Of a stretch of DNA of 64,000 bases, positions 1 through 15,500 are shown in pieces. The DNA lies in contig NC_083648.1 of the NCBI RefSeq assembly GCF_963576545.1, positions 12,378,739 to 12,442,738 on the forward strand. Reading direction: 5' to 3'. Numbering within the stretch: position 1 is the stretch's first letter; each line of letters starts with the position of its first letter. The stretch is from Limanda limanda. Lineage: Eukaryota > Chordata > Actinopteri > Pleuronectiformes > Pleuronectidae. Below the pieces are notes generated by a model. It saw only the letters and a list, made by a program, of their open reading frames with translations. It had not been told where the DNA came from and did not search any database. Both the position numbers and the translations under genes were made by a program.

Positions 1-576
1 TGAAATACAGGCCTTCTTATCTCAATATACTCTTGATGCCTCCTGAATCATATTGGAATGAGATAAGATTGGGAAACTATGTGTGTCTAACATCTGCATG
101 CTATATATTTGTTTGGATGGAGGTATGGCATGTGGAATGTGCAGTAATGGTTAGTCAATACAGTAACATGTGTAGACAACCTTCTGCATACCTCTTTGAA
201 AAAAGCTTTGTCAAAAAAAAAACCCGACCCTCAAGGGGAAAACTGAAAGCCTGAAAGATTAAAGGCTAAAAAAAAGTGATGAAACTGTACCCACCCATCA
301 GAGGGCGGGTACAGTTTCTCCTGACCCTATATACATCCACACCCGAGCTCCCACACACAGACAAAAGATCTTAATAAACATTGAAGTTGTCACTCATCCA
401 AGACTCAGAGGTACAAGGGTAAGACCACCTGCACCTTTCAGTTTGACAGTGTTCCATATATGACTTTCGAGATTTGCACAATAAAAATACATTTTTAGCA
501 CATTCACTCCAATGCTTCCCCCTCAATTTCTCTACGTCAAATTCATATATCCTTAATTCAAAAGATTCAAACTTAC
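1..576 (-). other. lama3 intron 10 (partial)
   Basis: Sequence downstream of the donor that follows the last visible lama3 exon (GTAAGT on the minus strand, 571-576). No further laminin exon is visible. It contains a compact inverted repeat at 281-318, listed separately. Confidence 0.7.
281..318. repeat. short near-perfect hairpin (12-bp perfect stem)
   Basis: GAAACTGTACCC at 281-292 is exactly complementary to GGGTACAGTTTC at 307-318. After one A/C mismatch, three more C-G pairs (294-296 with 303-305) leave a six-base loop. The flanks do not obviously extend the stem, so it is shorter than a typical pre-miRNA. It lies in lama3 intron 10. Function is unknown. Confidence 0.7.
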
Positions 577-3500
577 GAATGCACTGCGGGTAGTTATAGT
601 GTCCATCAGCACAGCGATCACAGTTTTCTCCAGCCAACTGTGGCTTGCAGATACACCTTCCAGACCCCATTTCACAACCGGCTGTTGTCCTTTCATCGCA
701 CCTGCAGGCTGGTGGAGATCATATTTGCATGATGAAGTTCTAAACATGTGCATCACTGCAGACGAATATATAGATGAATGCCATAAACACAGTCAGTGAT
801 TTGTAGGGTGATGAGGGGGGGGACGCCATTTCCTTTAAACCATGTGACCAACACTGCATGCCCCTTGATAACCTCTAACAACTCGTATTCCCTCTCAGCC
901 ACCCCCCCCTATCCCCTATGACAGAGAGTGCTGCATGTGAAGATAGAGAATTCATATGTGCAGGTGAACATTCTACAGTTACATAGGTCTTCAGCAGCAC
1001 CCGCAGAAATCCTACGCACTTTGCTGGCTGTTGAAACATCCATAAAGATGATAAAGTCTTCAGCAGGAAGTATAAACTCAAATATTCAACTATTCAACCT
1101 GCAAGATCTCAAATCGAGAGATCTCAATAGCAAACAATGATTCCTGAAACTTTGCCCATTTGCTGAAACAAGCAGCGATTCCACTGATGAGCTCACTTAA
1201 TTGAGTTTTTGGATTCTGAGGTTTACTTAACAAAGTGCTCAGGGCAACTGGTTCAAATCCACTACTTTCTCGTGTCTAAACACAACTGGCAGCTATTTAT
1301 AAGGCCAGGAACAGCCATGGGCCATTAAAGTAATGTAAACAAGAGCAGAGCCTGGTTTAGCAATAATACAAGCGGTGGTGCCAGTGGTTGATCAATGGTG
1401 CCATTTGTGTCTGTCTCAAAAAAGACACTGATGCCTCTCCTTTGAGTTGAGCAATGTTATGGCTTCACTTGTTAGTCATGCACTGTGTGTCAAATAGCTG
1501 CATGGTGAGATATTACGTAGTTCCCAAACAATCTGATGCTTTTTAATTGAAACAGAATGAATGTACACAATTTGTTTTTAATGTTTTTATCAAAGCAGCA
1601 GAAGAAACTGAGGAAATTATGCATTTTGTCTCAGCAAATCCAAACAAACCATTTCAATTCACACATACACATCTCCAGACTTCGGACTCAGCAACCAATG
1701 AGTGAGAAAGTGACTCACGTATGCATCCATGGGGAGACTCAGGTGGGACGCCGTAAGGTCTGTAGAAGCCTTTAATGCATCGCTCACAATTCACTCCATC
1801 AGTGTTGTGCTAAAGAAAAACACAAAATAATGTGTGAGGCATCAGCCACAAAACAATGAGAAAGCTGAGGATCACAAGACACAAGACTTTTTCACTGTGC
1901 GTTAGGATTTCTAGTTTTGCATTGCACATCGATCTATTTACATACTTGCACCACCTGCACTTGAGAGGACACAGCATTTTGAAATACTCTGCACAGTATT
2001 CCACATTATTCTTTTACAACACCGAACATTACTTTATTTTGACACAACAATAAATTCTTCGCGTGGAACGTGGAAAGTGCGTAAATGGAAAAAAAAAAGA
2101 AGAATGTGTTGACCTCACAATCCCATGAGACACAGTCAACATGCAGTTCTTTATTTGTTTGCCATGTTCCACCCATTCAACCACAAGTATGCACACACAC
2201 ACACACACAGGAATCAGTTTAGACTTGATATGCATTTCATACCTGGCAGTGGATACACACTCCTCCTCCGTCGTACCTGTCGAAGGTGTCTAAACTTGCT
2301 CCCCTATTTTCCACCTCTGGGTCATAATAACAGTCAGATGCATGGGAGAAGCACTTGCAGGCTGAGGAGGAAAACCCCGAGACCCACACCCACACACATA
2401 TAATTATTCTGTATGCCTCAGCGAAATTCCCCCCCTCAGACTCCCTTGGCCGTGGTTGAGCACCTTAAGCTACTTATTTTTCAAAAAGATACTTATAAGT
2501 GTAGTTGTAAAGAATAAAGAGAAACTATAAAATCCAAATCAAACAAGACGGCTCATCCTCTTCCTGTGTCCCACCCGTGTGTCTCATTAATGTTTGTGAC
2601 TGGTGCGGATGTCTTTCCACTGCATGGCTGCACTGTTTGGATTACAAGTCTTCTTCATTTCACACTCTGTCTTTAGGGTTGCTACAAGGTCACGTGTATT
2701 TCACAAAGGGTCAGTAGTCCAAAGCCAGAAGAGCCCAGCTGATACATGGTCTGCTGGCTAACTCGTATTGGGGACGGTCTCTCTAGACTGTTGCCGGCCT
2801 GGTTAGCTAGCTCACTAGCTGGCTTAGAAGACACAAAGCAGTTATCCTATAGAGCTAGCTGTGCACTGTGCTGTTACACATGCCACTTGTGGAATGTCTT
2901 CTCTACACTACTGAGGCTCTGTACAACACCATATCAGGACATCCACAACAGGGCTTAAATATCAAAGAGGACAATTCAGTCAACTCGGGGGGTTGGTGTC
3001 TAGTGTGGGCCATTATTCAAAAGGTTTTGTTTCCACATCAACTGAAGTACTGTGCATGTATACTTACGCTGACACTCATTCGGGCTACTGGCGGTTGCGG
3101 CACGCCATGGCTTCTGGTTGAAACCTGGGCAGCAGCGGTCACATGACTCGCCGCAGGTGTTGTGTTTGCAGTCACACTGGAGTCTAGAGGCAGGAGAGCA
3201 GATACATGGATTGAGTGTTTAGATTCTCATTAACTTTGGATACACACAGACACAAGCAGTGATACAACACAAATGCTAAGGTTGTCACTATGTCTTTGAG
3301 GGAATCATCCCATCTTTGAATACATTAAACAAATTGTTCCAAGCACAAGTTTCAAAAGAGCTTGGAAAATAAAAAATCTTCTAGTCTAGTCATATTTGTT
3401 GTTTGGATTGTTAGTGAGGTGCCCTAATTTTAATTATACACGACAGGGACACTTCAGGGACCAATCAGATTTAGTCTGGGACCAATGCCCCCGTGATCCC

Positions 3501-6500
3501 ACCCCTGAGAGCAATCATTCAAATGTCCCAAGTTACCAGGAAACCAGTCACTGGAGTGCATACCTCTACCCAACAGACCCCTTAAATTCAATCAAGCTGC
3601 GCCTCATTGTACACACTCGTAAAAATCGGTTCCCTGAACATGCCAGATTTATTCCATCAAGATCCATGAATTGTTCCTCTGAGAAATGAAAACAAAAATG
3701 TTGACAAACGCCTCATCTCGCAATGTTAGCGAACGTGAAAAAAAAAGACATTCCTGGATCCGCACCAAAATGCTGTGGGTTCTTCCCTGGGTTGTGCCCT
3801 ACCCCTCCACAAAATCCCATGGAAATCGTTTTTTTGCACAATCCTGCTAACTAAGAAACAAATAGACAAAAACATAGCCTCCTTTATGGAGGTAATAATC
3901 AAACACAATGAGGAATTCATGAATATGACGTTGCTCTGTTGATCCTAAACAGCACGTAATCCCTCATCTCTTTGTTTCCGCCGCTGTTTACAGAGTCAGG
4001 ATCTGTAATCAGAGGGACTAAAATAATCTGCTGCTTTTTACAAGGCCGATGTCAATGTACAAACATATGAGGGCATCCTCACAAACAATTCCTTCACTAT
4101 CTGTGTGGTCTTTGTCTCACTACGGCACTACAGTGGAGCACAGAGCGAGTCTGTGAAATGATTAACCAGCTCCAGTCTGACTTCAAAGTTCACATTTTTG
4201 AAACACCCATAACAAACCGGTTCAGGAAAATTAATTAGTGATGAAAGTATTGATGTGATGATAAAAACAAAGTAACCTGGATTGAGGATGATGATGATAA
4301 TTAGCATTTCTTACCTGTCTGGGTTGTCTGGATTACGCCCCCCGCCACACACCTGTGCGTGCCCATGACAGACGCAGCGTCCGCCGATGCTGATGTCTTT
4401 GACACTGTAGTAGTACTGTCAACATATGAGGAAAAACGTTATCATCACCACGCCATTTTAAAATAACGGCCGTGTCATCGGCAGCCCAGCAACATCAACC
4501 ACAACAAAACACACGTCTGGCTCCGCTTGTCAGCGTGAGGAGAATCCTGCAGGTCGACAAGTACAGACTTAAACCATGAGCCAAGAGCTGAGGCTGGATT
4601 CCATGGGGCGAATCAGTGCATGATAAGAACAACAAGAAAAAAATAAAGATAATAACCAACAGTTGACATCACTGATCTATTTAAAAAAAAGAATCAATCA
4701 AGAGAATGGCACTCGGTAGAGCACATACCTCCGCAAAGGCCCAAACAAACACACAGGGGTGGAAAATACAACCTCCTTGTGAAGCCACAGCTCATATATA
4801 CAACAGGGAGCATCGGCTTTAGTGTCATCACTCTGTCACTGCTGGTTGTTACTTACATACATGTTATACTTTAAGGAAAGGTGCCATATTCTGCACCTGC
4901 AGCCTATGGGAGCTGTCCAAACTAGTAACCTCAGAGGAACGACTGTGAGGATTGGACAGACAGACCTGGCATCAGGCCTCATGGAGGATGAATGTGTGAG
5001 CGGAGGAGGACAGGCCACTTTGTATGTGTCAGCAATGGGAAAACAGCAACTGCCAGTGTGACACCTTTGTGTGAAGTGGTGGAGTGTGTGCTCTCACCCT
5101 GCGTGTTACAGTGGGGTCTCTCTGGGCCTTGGAGATGAGGTGGCCCAGCAGGGTGCTGGTGCGGAGGAAGTGGAGGCGGATGTTGGTGGCCTTCGTGAAA
5201 TCTCGCAGCACTGGTGAGTAGGTGAAGTTTTTGGACCCCGGTCGACCGTTGACCAGAGACACCACAATCTGGATAAAAGAGAGGTTTTTTTACCAAATAA
5301 AATGTGACAAATGTGGTTTGGTTTCTCACTGTTAGATGTGATATTGTACCTCTCCGTTCTCCAGAGGCACGGTCCGTGAGTACTCTGTGGTGCACAGCTG
5401 GTCGTCATCATTTACTACACGAGCGTTGGGCTGCTTTCTGAACTTTTCTAAACACTCACGTTTGGAATCTGCAAAAATAGAAAATAACAAGAAGACAATG
5501 TCTCACCTCAGTATCTTACCTTTTCTCATTTTAACGTATACAGACATTAATATCAAATGGATGAATTTGGTTCAGTTACTTTTAATCCCCAGTGTACTTC
5601 TTAATTGCATTAAAACATCCTGCAGGAGTTTTCACAGAATTTCCCAATCTGTCTTATTCAGAATGAGGTCAATAGTCGAATATTTGGTTTCCATGTGAAC
5701 GTACACACAGACAGTTGTTGTTCTCAAGTGCTTACCTGAAGCTCCGGCATCTGATATTTGAGTGTGAGGTGCCAAAAAAGTATTGTATCCCTTCCTCATA
5801 CATTTAAATAAATAAATCTGAATTTGAAAATGATAAATGAGGAAACAAATCCATCAAAAGCAAAACCTAAGACTGCATTCAGCGAGTTGTCTGCAAAGTG
5901 AAGCAATGTGTGTGCACAGGTGTCCCCCCAGATATTAGACATCATAACTCAGACATGTTCATTCAAAGGGAGAATATTCTATTGTCAGTTTTAATTTACC
6001 CTGGCATGTCTCTCTATTTCTCACATCCACACACAGACACACACAGACACACACCCACACACACCCACACACACACACACTCTTCCTGCCTTTAAGCAGT
6101 GTGTCAGTAAACAAACCTATTTTTTCCCTGCAGACATTTTGACTTGTCTTGGCAGGTAAGGCGGTGTGTAATTAATAAGTTCAATGTTAGCTGTGAGAGT
6201 TCCGGGGCTCTGGTTTTGTACGTGATGAATTGCTGAAATAGTTTAGTGGGACACCTAAAGAGATCTGAGCCGCATGCCTGCCATGAAGAAGACACATTGT
6301 AGAGGAGTGTGACGATTTTAACAAGAGAAGCTAATAAGGTTTTAACAGATGCTCATTACTACATCAACATCTACATCTACTACGTCAATCAATCAGACGT
6401 ATTGTATTTGTATAGTACATTTCACATTTCATATGTTCACATGTATGTTGAGCCAACATAATAAAGACAAACAAAATTCAAAAGGGAATCTTCTTAAAAA

Positions 6501-9500
6501 GCTATAAAACTGTGATAAACTAGATTTGTATAACTAAACTTGTATTTTCTTACACCTACTCAGACTAGCAGCTCCATGTGGGTATATTCAGTCATATTGT
6601 TTCAAAATTTGATTCATAGCACAAGTAAATAAAAGTGTTGTGCAAGAGGCGTGGTTTCATTTTGTTTATCGGAACACAATAAAAATGAAGGCATTGCAAA
6701 AAGGAAAAAACCACCACAGTGACTTACGTGCAAAATACTGCCAGGGGTGGTAGGTTCTCCCGTAGTCCACCGAGCGCTCCAGCACCCACAGGTCAGGACG
6801 AGGGGAATTAGCAAACTTGATGAGGACGTACGCCACATGAAAGAGCTGAAAAAAGAACAACAACACAAAGAGCAGGATTAACAAAAGGCAATCAATGCTC
6901 TGAACGGATTTTGGCAAAATGTTGTCGTTTCCTTGCTCTGTTAAGAAAGGTCTCCCTCTTGGCCAGCAACACTTATTTCCTTCCTTGTAAAAGCCTGGGA
7001 ACTAATTCAGCTCTAAAGTACCTATGGGGATTTAAACATTAGACTTAAATCAAGGTAAGGGCTTCCAGTTCTGAGCTTTTTCATTTGTGTAGTTCAAACA
7101 AAAGTTTTTAGCAATAAAAGTGGTGCAGGTGCAGCCAGGTTGGTGAAAAGACTTCAGCTAAGCCCACATGATCCACGTCCGCTCTCTGAACTCCCTATCT
7201 CCTGCTTCCATCAGCGTATACAGGGCATTCAAGTGCAGGGAACATAGTGCAATTATTGTTTCAACCAACAGTGAGCTTGCTGTGAGGCTCTGAAGCTCAC
7301 AGCAGTTTTCTTTGCAGATCATCAACATCTTCATCAAGCCCTGAACGCGGGCGACTTCAGCTTGATTGAACATTGTTCTATGGAGAGGTGATTTGTGAAA
7401 GAGCCAGAGATCTCTTTGTTAAGCCCTATGGTATGGACTTTGTATGGCTTGGAATTCAATCTCTGCACATAACACCTGCAGTGTCAACAAAAGGCCTCAA
7501 CCATTCACCTGACCACCACACCCAGTCTTCAACCACAGTTTATTTTGTGCAATTTCAGAACTGGCACGCGCGATAAACTCGCACAGGTTGAACTCATCGA
7601 ACTGTGCAATACTCAATTCTACCTGTGCAATATATTCTGCTCAACTCTTCATTCACTGTGTATGTTAACATTCTATTTATATTTTTATATTTCCATGCAT
7701 TTAATAAAGGATCATCTTAATTCATCTTCATTCAAAAACATGGCACATGACACTTTTTTCCTATAGATATAGAAATATACATTTTCTTTAGAAGAAGGAC
7801 AGGCAGGCCCACACTTGCCTCTCACCCCTCAGAACCCCAAGGAAAACCCCAGTGGGCATTTGAGGCATTCATATTTCTGTCTTTCTTTCTCTACATGAGG
7901 CAGGGAGCTATGAGAACATATCAAAGCAAAGCAACAAGTGGTAAAGCCTTCGCTGTTGAGTCATGGACTGAGTCAAGAAGAATCCACAAGCATTGTAATG
8001 GCCCCAGGTTCAAGGAAGTTCTTAGGTTGACAGATTGTGAGAGAGGGCAGAGGTCAGCTGGGGATCTGTCAGGTCTTGTTCACTGAAAACTGTCAACAAC
8101 CCCTAACTGCACAGCAGCAAAATCATCAGGATCAGTCTTTGACTTGACGGCGTTTGTGGTCGATGAGCCGTACAGTCGCTCTGTGATTAAACACAAGAGC
8201 TTAAAACACCTCCTCCTGACCTAGTCTTAGAATTGGGTGTGTTTGGAAATTAATCAGAGTACACTTCCACCCACATGGAACAGGATGCTCAAAGAACAAT
8301 AATAAAAAAAAAAAGGTGAACGGCGCACTCACACACAAACAAGGCGTGGGCTGTTATCCTGCTAAAAATAGAAGCCATGGGTTTAGTAGTGGCGCTGCCT
8401 ACTATCAATATGCCGGTTCTGCTGCAAGGAAGTTTAGCTCACATGGTTTGCGAGGATGTCAAAGGAGGGCCTGGGATTAGGAGGCAGGAGGGTGGAGAGA
8501 TGGAAGTAGGGGGGGGTTCTGGCTAGCTAGAGACGTGCTGGCTGGCATGTGGACCCATCTCAGATTCCAAACATAGCGCCACATTCCCTTTCGCTCCTAA
8601 TGCCCCCAAAGCAGAGCATGCGACTGCTTTCAGGAACCTGTTTCCTGACAGCAACACACTGTGGTGAAAATCCTCTCCGCCACTTGTCATGGACACAGAT
8701 GAAATCCTGACAGTTTCCAAAGTATAATAAGTATCCTTCATTATCCTTTTATAAAAACTACTTACGCTCTGATCTTAAGTGCAGTCAGACACAGAAATGT
8801 GTGTCCTCAGTCAGTGGGTTTGAGTTGTGGCATTTCTTTCCAAACATTAAAAATAATACCACAACAGAGGAGTCTAAAGTGATCTGAACATGTTCTAGCA
8901 CATAGTCTGCATACTTGAGCACCTGGTGAACGAGCTGGTTCTGGTGCCAATATCATGACTTTGAATCTGCATCTCGTGAAAACCTTAATGGACATTTCAG
9001 TTATTATTGAAATACACTAATGTGCAGGTGAAGGACCAATAAGATACATTTATTTATCCCAAACACATGCACAGACATGCACACTCATGCAAGGAGGGAA
9101 ATTTAACCTCTGCTTTTAACCCATCTGGTGCAGGACACACAGAGCAGTGAGCAGCCATGTACGGCGCCCGGGGAGCAGATGTTGGGGGAGTAAGGTGCCT
9201 TGCTCAGGGGCACTAGACAGGGTAGGGAGAATCCTCTTGGATTTTTGGACAGATCAATCCAGGTTCGTCTTTTTGTTGTTTCTCCGTGGAGTCGAACCAG
9301 AGGAACCAGAGACCTTTTCTGCCCATAGTCCAAGTTTTGCCACTAGTCCACCGCCATCTCCCAATAACTCTATATTCCAGTATTTTGTCTAATGTAGTTC
9401 TTCAGTCAATCGTTAAAGAGCTTCTATCTGAAAGGCTGTGCAATGGTGTGATCAGGATATCAATACAACTATATTCATATGTGATTGTGGCTATTTGTGC

Positions 9501-12500
9501 AAAGTAGTTTTTAAATATTCTTGTACTGACACCAGCATATATGTCCAAAAAAAAGGGGGGGGGGGGGCAACGCTTGTGCTTTCAACTTTCATAAAAACTA
9601 CAATTACCACCCTGCAGATGTGTTCCTCTGATAATCAGTGCAGCTTCAGTCTACGTACAACTTATTTCTAGACTAATTTGAGGTAACTGTGACCTTAGAC
9701 CGCTGCAAGCTAAGCAACAAATCCTTGAGTCCAAGTGAAAACTCCTCAATATTTGCAGAAATTCCCGAAACACAGACTTGAGATATCATGCTAAAGAGGC
9801 CACAAACAGGTGAGGTGAATATCACCTGTAACTTTTACCCTTGAAGACCCAAATCTGATCAGATAATAATCCATGAGTCTAGGTGAACATTAGCACCACA
9901 TTTGAAAGGATTCTCTCAAGGTGTTCTTCAGATAACATGTTCATGAGTCAAAAAAAGGGTTCAGTGAGTTAACAGTGACCTTGACGTTTGAATTTTGAAC
10001 ATCAAATTCTCATCAGTTCATCTTTGCATGTAGGAGAACATTGTATTCCATTTGAAGAAATCCCTTGGAGGCGTTCTTGAGCTATCAAGTTCACAAAAAT
10101 CTGATTGGACTAAAAAAAAATGAAAATAATGCCTCTGGCTGTCACTGGCTCGCAGGCTTAAAAAATCACATCTATCCTAAACACTGTGATGTCATGTGAT
10201 ACTGACTTGTTTCCTCTGGGACACAAAGCCAGTCAGACGTCTTGGAGTACAGGGCCTGTTCTGGCATGGCATTACTTAATGTAAGACGTGTTCCTCTTAC
10301 TGCTGCGCTGCCAGTCTAAACACACACTTTTGAAATATGTCCAGCAGCTAGATTGTTTGGATGAAGCATAAAATAATATAGCGATGGCATGCTAAGCGCA
10401 GCAACAGAAGATACTGGAGGCGTAGAAAGACATGAGACCGATTGACAGGCTCGTGGCCTAGAAAGAAAAACACCTGAGCAGAGGCATCCTCTGCCGCTCC
10501 CTGCAACTGCAGCCTGGGGCTTGAGACAAGGGTGTCATGCCAGAGACATTAGTAAAGGAGGGAGCTGCATGGTGGGTGTCAAAGAGGTCAGGGGTCAGGC
10601 AGTGATATGAACTGTTTGACAACCACCCTCTACACCCCCTCTTCAAATTCCTGGCCTTGACCACCTACAACAGTGTCACATATACAAGGTCTAAAGTATC
10701 CAGTCCTCCTCTAACCTACCACTTAACACAAAGTGGCAACGGAGCCAAAGCACGTCCCTCATGACCAAACACCATTTAAAGAGCAACATATTAACATGTT
10801 TTACACTTTTACACTCGCAGCCACGTGTTAAATTGTTTTTTACAAACGCACGTGTCAGTCACATAATTTTCTAAATCTGTTGTTGCTTTACATTTCATGC
10901 TCAAAGTGTGTTTGTGTTTGTTATTGATCCCTTGGAGCCAACTCCTTGTTTGGGTGTGACAGCTCAGGGATGATAAATGTGCCCCCTCAGGTGTGGACTG
11001 CAGCAGCACTGCCTTCTCCAAACTGAAGTCCTGCTGTTTGACTTGAGACATGTCAGTGCTTCAGGTTATGGAGCCACGGTAGAGTGTTTTATCCTCACAC
11101 AAAAAAGACGACTATTAGGCCTTGGCGGAGTTGTGTGCTCTATTGAATGCTACTCTAGTTGTTCCCTTATTCCTTCAATTCACCCATTTGATTATTGTTC
11201 TCTAATAGGAGATACTGTATTCTACCATATAGATTACGTTTCTAAGGAATCTAATAAAAGCAGGCATGAGACACAGGCCAAAAAGCCAGCATAATGTATA
11301 TAAGTAGATTTCCAAGAGGCAGATACTGAAAATCCTCCACCCAAACTCCATCCGAAGGGCAGTGCAGAGCTGACATCTCCAGTGGGATCAGAGCACTGAC
11401 AGATAGAAGCTCTCTGAGTGAGCTCCTGAGAGTCTGACGCGAGATCAGAAGAATGCAACTCAGAGGAGACGAGGCATCTCCGAGGGGGGGGGGGGGGGGG
11501 GAACAGTTGCCCTGCGCTTTGTAACAATGCAATGTACAACTGTTTGTCTGTGCACGACAGGTGGGCAGTGGAAGGGGAGAGGGCTATTCTTGTGTATATT
11601 TCTCTGTCTCCATGACAGAATTAGTTATATGGTATCAAAGAACAGTTGGCTAACAGTCACAAGAGAATAGTAGTTGTAACAGAAAAAGGTAGGTTGCTTC
11701 TTTATGAAACGCTGATATCAATTCATTACAAAGAAGCAGTTAAAAGTCGAGCACGGCTGATTTATTGGTGTCTGCAGAATAGACACTGCCTAAAGGCATT
11801 TAAATAAATTTTCTATATTTGCCTGTAATGTTTATGGTTAAACTTTGAAACAGCAAGCCTTTATCACAAGGGTTTGATGATAACAAAAATGTTAATCTGT
11901 ATCAGAAATTCTTTACTCCTTTATACGGCATCTGCCCTTAAAATCCATGTCAGTCAAGTTCTAGTTAAAGGTTCTAATTGGGTAATAAAATTAAAATATT
12001 TTAAATTAATAAACCGATTTGAAGTTTTGTTTTTGGCCATTAAACATTTTTAGGGATAGGTTTTTCCCCAGGACAAAAAAGTCCCACTTTCCCTAAAGCC
12101 TTTTAATTGCAAGTACAAGAAAATGTAAGAATGGCAGTAACTTAGTAAAGCATAAGTTATTGTTACATGACAATATTAAATATATTCAGCCTTTGTTCCC
12201 ATGTAAATGAAGGCCCGCTGTTGAATGTATGCTGATGTAAGTAATCCTATTTGTGAAACGGCTGTATTAAATGGGTCTCAGGAAAAACTCCATCGCATCA
12301 AAGCCTGCGTCAGTAAACCTGAAGCCACTAATTAACATTTCCATGTAGGCATTAGGCCATGAAAAGGTGAATAAATCCCATGTTAAACCCCACAATCTTT
12401 TCCTCATCGCAGCTCCAGATTTAGGAGATGTGTGATGCCCTCACCGAGGCCAGACCGCTACTGCTGCCACACGAGGTGGCTGTGAGTGGAGTAGTAAATA

Positions 12501-15500
12501 TCTGCTGGGTTGGCCAGGCGCCTCAGGCAGCGCGGCTAAAGACAGGCGCTTACATCACCTCCATCGTCACTACTGCAGTAGGGACATGTCTCACAGCCAG
12601 TCCTGTCTCTCGGGTCAAACTGTGTCGGCTGCATGGTGTGAGCAAATCTTTATTAAAATTTTGATTATGTAGATAACAGTAATTTCCTTCCTTCTTGTTT
12701 TTCTGTTGATTTTACATAAAATCACATGGAATATGGGTTCTATTTATAACCTATATGATTTTATAGGATGAAGTCCAGCCATGAACGCTGGATCTGTACT
12801 CACAGGGTCATCCATGCGTCCCTGATCCGAGCATCATGCTTGGTTGTGTCTGAATGTTTATTCAGTCAGAGGGCTGATGCCGGGGGAAAGTGGAATGTCA
12901 AGACGTCTGTGTTTGTGTGTGTGTGTGTGCTTTCTGTTTGAGTATTTTCTCACCACCAAATTACACCACCTCTCCATTTCTATATCCATTTATCCAGTGA
13001 AAAGAGAAGACCGGGTCATTTTCAGCAAGGCTTAAAGAGAACTCAACCTTTGTGAGAGTCCGAGAGCACAGAAAGGATGTCACACAATACCGCCTAGAAG
13101 GATTCCAACACAAAAGGAGGCGACTGCTGCAAATAAAACATTCAACCCCACTTCGGTGGGAGGTGGACCCCTGAGAGAGTGGATTAAGTTCCAGGGAAAT
13201 GTCTCTAAAATTGAGTTCTTGGAAGCTTTGTCTGTCGATGATTGCAAAACTGCGAGCAGAGCCAAAGCCACTGCACTAACCCGAACCAGATCGTTTCTGT
13301 CTTCCAGCTTTAGCATTCGAGTTACAGAATCTCGCACTCAATCACAGTCCCCAGGAGAGGGGCACGTATATACACACCGGCAAAACCTCCCGGGTAAATA
13401 CACCCATAAATCATAGACCAACAACAAGATGTTCTGCAATCAGAGTCCAGTTAAAGCGACAAAACCACTGCACAAAGCTCCACCATCAACACAACAAACA
13501 CCTGTCGCCCACAGGAGTAATCCACAGCCTTAACATTCGTATAAAAATACCAGTCGAGTCCACTGAACATTTAATCAGAACTTCATTTAAACCAATAAAG
13601 CGTGATGTTCATTCGGTGCCCGACACCCACCAATCAGATGCGGCAAAGTCTCATCAGATGGGAGACAGACGGCAGTAAGCTCTGGCATGTTCAGCTCACA
13701 TGGTCCACACTGGGCTCACTCAGGCAAATAAGCACATGTGGTCGAGGCTCCTAAGATACATTCCCCCACAGAAAAGAAGTGACTGGCAGTCTGATACATG
13801 GTGTAACTGTTTACCAGAACAATGGCTTGCCTACTGTGTCCTGTAAATAGTTTCACAGGGGCAAAGGTTCCTGGAAATGGAGCTAGTGCTTTGGTGGAGA
13901 CGCACAGTGGGTTCCATGAGTGTGAGACTACTTTCCTGTACCAAGGGGATGAATTTGGCATCATTTTGTACAGGGATGGACAGAGTTTTAATGGCTTTTT
14001 CGATATATGAAAGTAATGGGCTATAAAAACACATACAATTTATTTCTGGAAAAAGCTAGTTTATTAAATCACTGAAAAAGGAGATATGTTCTCCGAAGAC
14101 GTAATTTAGATACTGTCACACTGAACATGATAAAATGGTTGGTTTTCTTAGATTCAATTTAATTTGGAGCACGATTAAAAAATAAGTTTTTCCACCCAAG
14201 TATGGGATAATTTCTAAGGTATTTCAAGCGAATATTCATCTGTCAGGAATAATTATTTAGAATTAACCACAGTATTTGATCATGCCATTTGACTTCAACC
14301 CCCAACTTTCAACTGCAGTTGATGATCCCCTATAAATATCTACTTACAGTTCAAATTATTTTGGACCAATAACTCTCAAAGCAAACGAGCCGGCTTTATC
14401 TGTCAGGCAGGAGCCAACTGAAGATCATGGGTCATAGGGCAAAAGCCAAGAAGTCACAATAACAAGGAGTAGCTGGTCGGCTCACATCAGCTGGTCTGAG
14501 ACAGAGAGATTATCCATAGGAGGTTTTGATCTGGAGGAGTTAAACAAAAGTGATTATGTCACTGGTGCACTCAGCCTGAAGACATGCAAAGAAAGGTGGC
14601 ACCAGGATTTGGAAACAGGCTGCTTGAATGAAAACAGGAGTCTCCAACCCTGCTAAGGCCTCTGCACTAAGACACAGCCGTGCATTACAGCAGGGCCTTG
14701 AGGCAAATGCTAATATCAGCATTTTAACCTGCGCACTATGACAATGATGGTTAACAGGGCCCTGATTCAGAAGGAACCTTTGACAAGACGGGAACCTCAG
14801 AGTTTCAGGTTCCAGAGGAGCTGATACAGTTACTTCAATCTCAACTCTGAGATTATTCACTCAGAGTTAATTAAGCACGTGCAGAAAAAAGAAGAAAAAA
14901 ACATTGTCGATGAAGCGTGCCTCTGGCAATTCACCATGACAACGGGTAAGTAAAGAGCAGAGCTTCCATTTAAAATCCAGTGGAGGTGGGAAGATGTGCT
15001 GCACTGCACTCGTTCACCCTGAACACAAAACAGTGGAATGTCATTACTTTTAAGTCATAAACCAAAGTTTTGGTTAAACTAAACTTAGGACCGGAAGATG
15101 ATGCAATTTGAAAAGTCATCACAATTCTGATTGGGGCATAAATATTCATACCCCAAAAAATATTCATGAAGATCCCTTGTTTGCCTGTCAAGACATGTAA
15201 GCAGGGCTGTTGTGAGGGTTAAATGGATGGAAACGCTGTTTATGTTCCTTTTATGTACAAGATATAATTTACGCACCTTTTTATGTTGGTTTATTCACCT
15301 GTTTTATATGGATGACTGAAGTTTAACCACGGCGTGAGAGAGATGCCTGATAATTATGTTTTTTTTAACCACTACAGCCCTGCCTGTAAGTACAATCTGT
15401 GGATCACGGATGTAAAAGATTTCAGCAAAATCCATTTATCAGTTCATGAAACCAACATTGTAGAGCAACAGAGTTTTCCAAGACTAAAAGCTTGTCGTCC

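Noticed and set aside
281..318. bacterial-type terminator
   Set aside because: The hairpin lies in a vertebrate intron, and there is no T run after the stem.
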